This document shows, piece after piece, positions 23,235 through 25,044 of a DNA stretch of 25,044 bases. The stretch's first letter is position 1, and the number at the start of each line of letters is the position of its first letter. The notes beneath the pieces were generated by a model, which did not search any database, had not been told where the DNA came from, and saw nothing but the letters and a program-made list of their open reading frames with translations. The stretch is from a virus. The stretch lies in the IMG/VR virus record IMGVR_UViG_3300009520_000004, positions 1-25,044 of that record; one strand, 5' to 3'. Position numbers and translations under genes: made by a program.

Positions 23235-23446
23235 AAGAGTTCACGCACTTGCAAATCATGCCCTACAACAAATTTGCGCCCTTCATTCGCACAGCCTTCC
23301 GTGCCCACTGCCAAAAACTTGTGCACGTGTACCTCACCAAATCCTTTAGTGAAATCGGAGCGTAGCACACAGTTACAAAGTGGGCACTTCAAAGGTATCA
23401 CCAGGTAAGGAAAAGGACGAGTATCTATTGAAATGCTGTTTGACAT
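23231..23446 (-). CDS. Small zinc-ribbon-like protein, 71 residues
   Basis: The frame is open upstream inside the TPR gene, but the ATG at 23446 has GGAGG four bases upstream and is the likely start, 22 bases inside the TPR gene. Residues LKCPLCNCVLRS hold C21, C24 and C26; H40, H42, C52 and H63 could supply further ligands. The ending DLQVREL lies on the next gene's ATGA. No family recognised; a zinc-binding mini-domain is likely. Confidence 0.65.
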   Translation of the reverse strand: MSNSISIDTRPFPYLVIPLKCPLCNCVLRSDFTKGFGEVHVHKFLAVGTEGCANEGRKFVVGHDLQVRELL

Positions 23447-24666
23447 ATAGCCTCCATGACCGCTTCCACGTTCCACTTCAACGGGTCTGGATTGCGAAAG
23501 TAGTGGACGTGCGGGCCGTACCAAGGATCGGTAGGAGTGTTCACCGCAGTGCCCCACTTCCAGTCCGAGGAGCAAGGAAGCAGGAGCAAGGTCGGGACTC
23601 CACATAGTCCGGCGAGGTGAGCGATGGCGGTGTCCACAGTCACTACGAACTTGCAGGAGCGAATGGTTGCGGCGGTAGTCTGCCAACCGTCAAGGAGTGA
23701 CTCGTTCTGGGTTATGTTAGTTGGCCAGAGTTCAGTCTCGGCGCGGTAGAGCGACTTGCCAAAGGGACAGAGTGAGATTACTTCACCCTGTTCGCTGAGG
23801 ATGTGGGCGAGGACCTCGGTATCTTCCACGGGGAGTGATCGGACCTTGCGCAGGGTGGAGTTTTCTTCGGCGCGCCAGCAGAAGCCGATGCGGGGAGATG
23901 CGGGGGAAATGCGGGGAGATGCGGGGAAAACCGGGGAATCTTTGGGAATATCGGCCACCGACTTGACGCCAAAGATGCCGGGTAGCGACATCCAGCTCGT
24001 GGTTGCGTCGATGCCCTTAGGGTCGATGGGCTTGGAGCTGGAGAGCACCTCGTCCACGCCCAGGGCTTGCCAGTCACGGAAGTTGATCAAGCGCTCCCAG
24101 ATCATGAGCTTGACGTGTTTAGCGCGGGTGTGGAGTTGAGGAAGCCAGCGCGCGAACAGGAAGGCATCGCCATAGCCTCCCTCGCAGCAGACGAGCAGGG
24201 AGCCACAGGGCTCGCCCAGCCATCGTTTGGTACCCGGGAGAGCCCAGTAGGAGCGCTCAAAGCGGCCTAGCTCGAATAGGGGCCATCCTGCGGAGAACTG
24301 GCGATCGCGGAGGAGAGCTTGCGCATAGCCGATCGCCACTTGTTTGATGTGGACGACGGGAGTGCCGGGCTTGCTGACCCGGAAGAAAGCGGCTTCGTAG
24401 CCTGCTAAGGCCTCGGTCCACTCTCCCATGTCGGTATAGACGTTGGCAAAGGCCAGCCAGGCGTTGAAGGATAGATCGTCCAGCTTGACGCACTTTAGGA
24501 GGTATTCCAAGGCATCGTCGAAGTGTCCAGCGTGGCGAAGGGCGACGGCGAGGTTGAGATAGGAGGCGTAGGTGGGGTCCTGCCAGGCCACGGTGCGGAG
24601 GAGGTCGACGGCTTCGGTGATGTGGCCTTGGGATAGGAGTTGAAGGCCTTGGTTAGTGGAGGTCAT
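23425..24666 (-). CDS. TPR protein with GT9/heptosyltransferase-like domain
   Basis: ATG at 24666 overlaps the TGA of the upstream gene (ATGA); 413 residues. Residues 1-95 are TPR repeats (ITEAVDLLRTVAWQDP, ASYLNLAVALRHAGHFDDAL, FNAWLAFANVYTDMGEWTEAL). The C-terminal half has LLVCCEGGYGDAFLFARW (157-174), IGFCWRAEE (260-268), TVDTAIAHLAGLCG (343-356) and PWYG (381-384), all typical of TPR-linked glycosyltransferase B proteins related to heptosyltransferases. A 7-residue tandem repeat (FPASPRI/SPASPRI, 247-260) sits just before the GFCW strand. Likely role: transferring a sugar, donor and acceptor unknown; in a phage it could modify virion proteins or host surface sugars. Family call sound, phage role inferred. 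Confidence 0.8.
   Translation of the reverse strand: MTSTNQGLQLLSQGHITEAVDLLRTVAWQDPTYASYLNLAVALRHAGHFDDALEYLLKCVKLDDLSFNAWLAFANVYTDMGEWTEALAGYEAAFFRVSKPGTPVVHIKQVAIGYAQALLRDRQFSAGWPLFELGRFERSYWALPGTKRWLGEPCGSLLVCCEGGYGDAFLFARWLPQLHTRAKHVKLMIWERLINFRDWQALGVDEVLSSSKPIDPKGIDATTSWMSLPGIFGVKSVADIPKDSPVFPASPRISPASPRIGFCWRAEENSTLRKVRSLPVEDTEVLAHILSEQGEVISLCPFGKSLYRAETELWPTNITQNESLLDGWQTTAATIRSCKFVVTVDTAIAHLAGLCGVPTLLLLPCSSDWKWGTAVNTPTDPWYGPHVHYFRNPDPLKWNVEAVMEAICQTAFQ
23888..23929. repeat. 21-base tandem repeat inside the TPR-glycosyltransferase gene
   Basis: Two adjacent 21-base units differ at one base (23888-23908 and 23909-23929, plus-strand unit beginning atgcggggagatgcgggg). Each unit itself holds two ATGCGGGG copies. 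It is in frame and encodes the 7-residue tandem repeat at 247-260. Confidence 0.85.
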
Positions 24667-25044
24667 GGTTCTGCAGGCTCGACAGGCTCGGCAGGCACAG
24701 GCTTGACTGGTAGCACAGCGGCGAACTGCGCAGGCGAGGTCAACGGCCCTTCGATCCCTCGCAGGAACTCGGTGGACTCCAGCGTGTCTCGCTCGAACTC
24801 GTCCAGGCCGTCCGCCGCCGCCAGGGATTGTTTAAGTTGGGCGCCCGCCTGGGCGGTGGACGTAACGCTGATGTTGGTTCCGGCCGGCGCGGGGTAGAGG
24901 CCTGCCGACTGGAGGATCTTCTCGCGATCCTTGAAGCCTGAGGGCTTGAGAGCTTCCTTGACCCCGGCCTGCATGACCTCGCCCAGGTTGATGGCTTTGA
25001 TCAGCTTGGACACGTTGACGCCTTGGAGGTGAGCAGCCTCGGTG
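24663..25044 (-). CDS. Unidentified phage protein, possibly small terminase C-terminus, partial
   Basis: The frame is open from the window edge (25044) to TGA at 24665-24663. A GTG at 25013 with AAGG seven bases upstream could be the start (116 residues), but the residues before it (HLQGVNV) read as coding, so the gene may begin outside the window. Content: KLIKAINLGEVMQAGVKEAL, REKILQSAGLYPAPAGTNISV, then a Gln/Ala region and a Pro/Glu-rich tail (VKPVPAEPVEPAEP). Position upstream of TerL and the helix-then-AGLxPxPxGxxI pattern are compatible with a small terminase C-terminal part. I cannot confirm that. Confidence 0.45.
   Translation of the reverse strand, partial: TEAAHLQGVNVSKLIKAINLGEVMQAGVKEALKPSGFKDREKILQSAGLYPAPAGTNISVTSTAQAGAQLKQSLAAADGLDEFERDTLESTEFLRGIEGPLTSPAQFAAVLPVKPVPAEPVEPAEP

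Noticed and set aside
1-25044. tRNA genes, CRISPR arrays, insertion sequences, reverse transcriptase or diversity-generating element, attachment sites, intrinsic terminators
   Set aside because: I saw no cloverleaf, regular spaced repeat, transposase, RT motif or hairpin with a T-run on either strand.

Overview
This window is a stretch of a tailed double-stranded DNA phage or prophage (class Caudoviricetes). Every gene I can support lies on the minus strand, so it reads from right (25044) to left (1). The order terminase large subunit, portal, scaffold, major capsid, head-tail adaptor, lysis genes, tail hub, adhesins, and the absence of a tape measure, tail sheath or long-tail tube gene, suggest a short-tailed (podovirus-like) phage. 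No integrase, repressor, replication, tRNA or CRISPR sequence is visible. GC is fairly high and the antisense strand is full of spurious open frames. The lysis enzyme is of the SleB-like type and the fiber carries a Sec signal peptide. The host cannot be named; a Gram-negative bacterium is my guess only.

Layout, right to left. (1) 25044-22931: the C-terminal end of an unidentified protein (possibly small terminase), a TPR protein with a GT9/heptosyltransferase-like C-terminal half, and three tiny cysteine-rich genes. (2) 22929-16884: TerL, a zinc-ribbon protein, two small genes, the portal, another small zinc-ribbon protein and a protein with an HExxH metallopeptidase motif. (3) 16870-11611: a sigma70-like promoter, three minute Arg/Lys-rich peptides, a Gly/Pro-rich protein, a 39-residue peptide, scaffold, major capsid protein, two head accessory proteins and a head-tail adaptor that appears to start at ACG. 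(4) 11595-10488: lysis cassette with holin-like membrane proteins, a DUF6496-type basic protein and a SleB-like hydrolase. (5) 10471-8283: small basic proteins and a fiber-like protein with a signal peptide. (6) 8279-3789: adaptor/tail protein, a small protein and a large tail hub. (7) 3792-1: an adhesin region with a duplicated module: ConA-like protein A1, membrane/beta protein B1, ConA-like protein A2, an RxTQ-repeat/polyproline protein C, then B2, which is cut by the window edge.

The genes are packed very tightly, with stop/start overlaps (ATGA, GTGA, TTGA, TGATG) or gaps of a few bases almost throughout, which indicates long polycistronic transcripts with translational coupling. GTG starts are frequent, with one TTG and one likely ACG. 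Only two gaps look like transcription start regions: about 16842-16870, ahead of the scaffold/capsid block, and about 674-702, ahead of the last partial gene. I found no intrinsic terminator. At least nine credible genes are shorter than 60 codons (at 23148, 19958, 19795, 17578, 16653, 16596, 16452, 15963 and 10031). They were found by reading the gaps and by their overlaps with neighbours.
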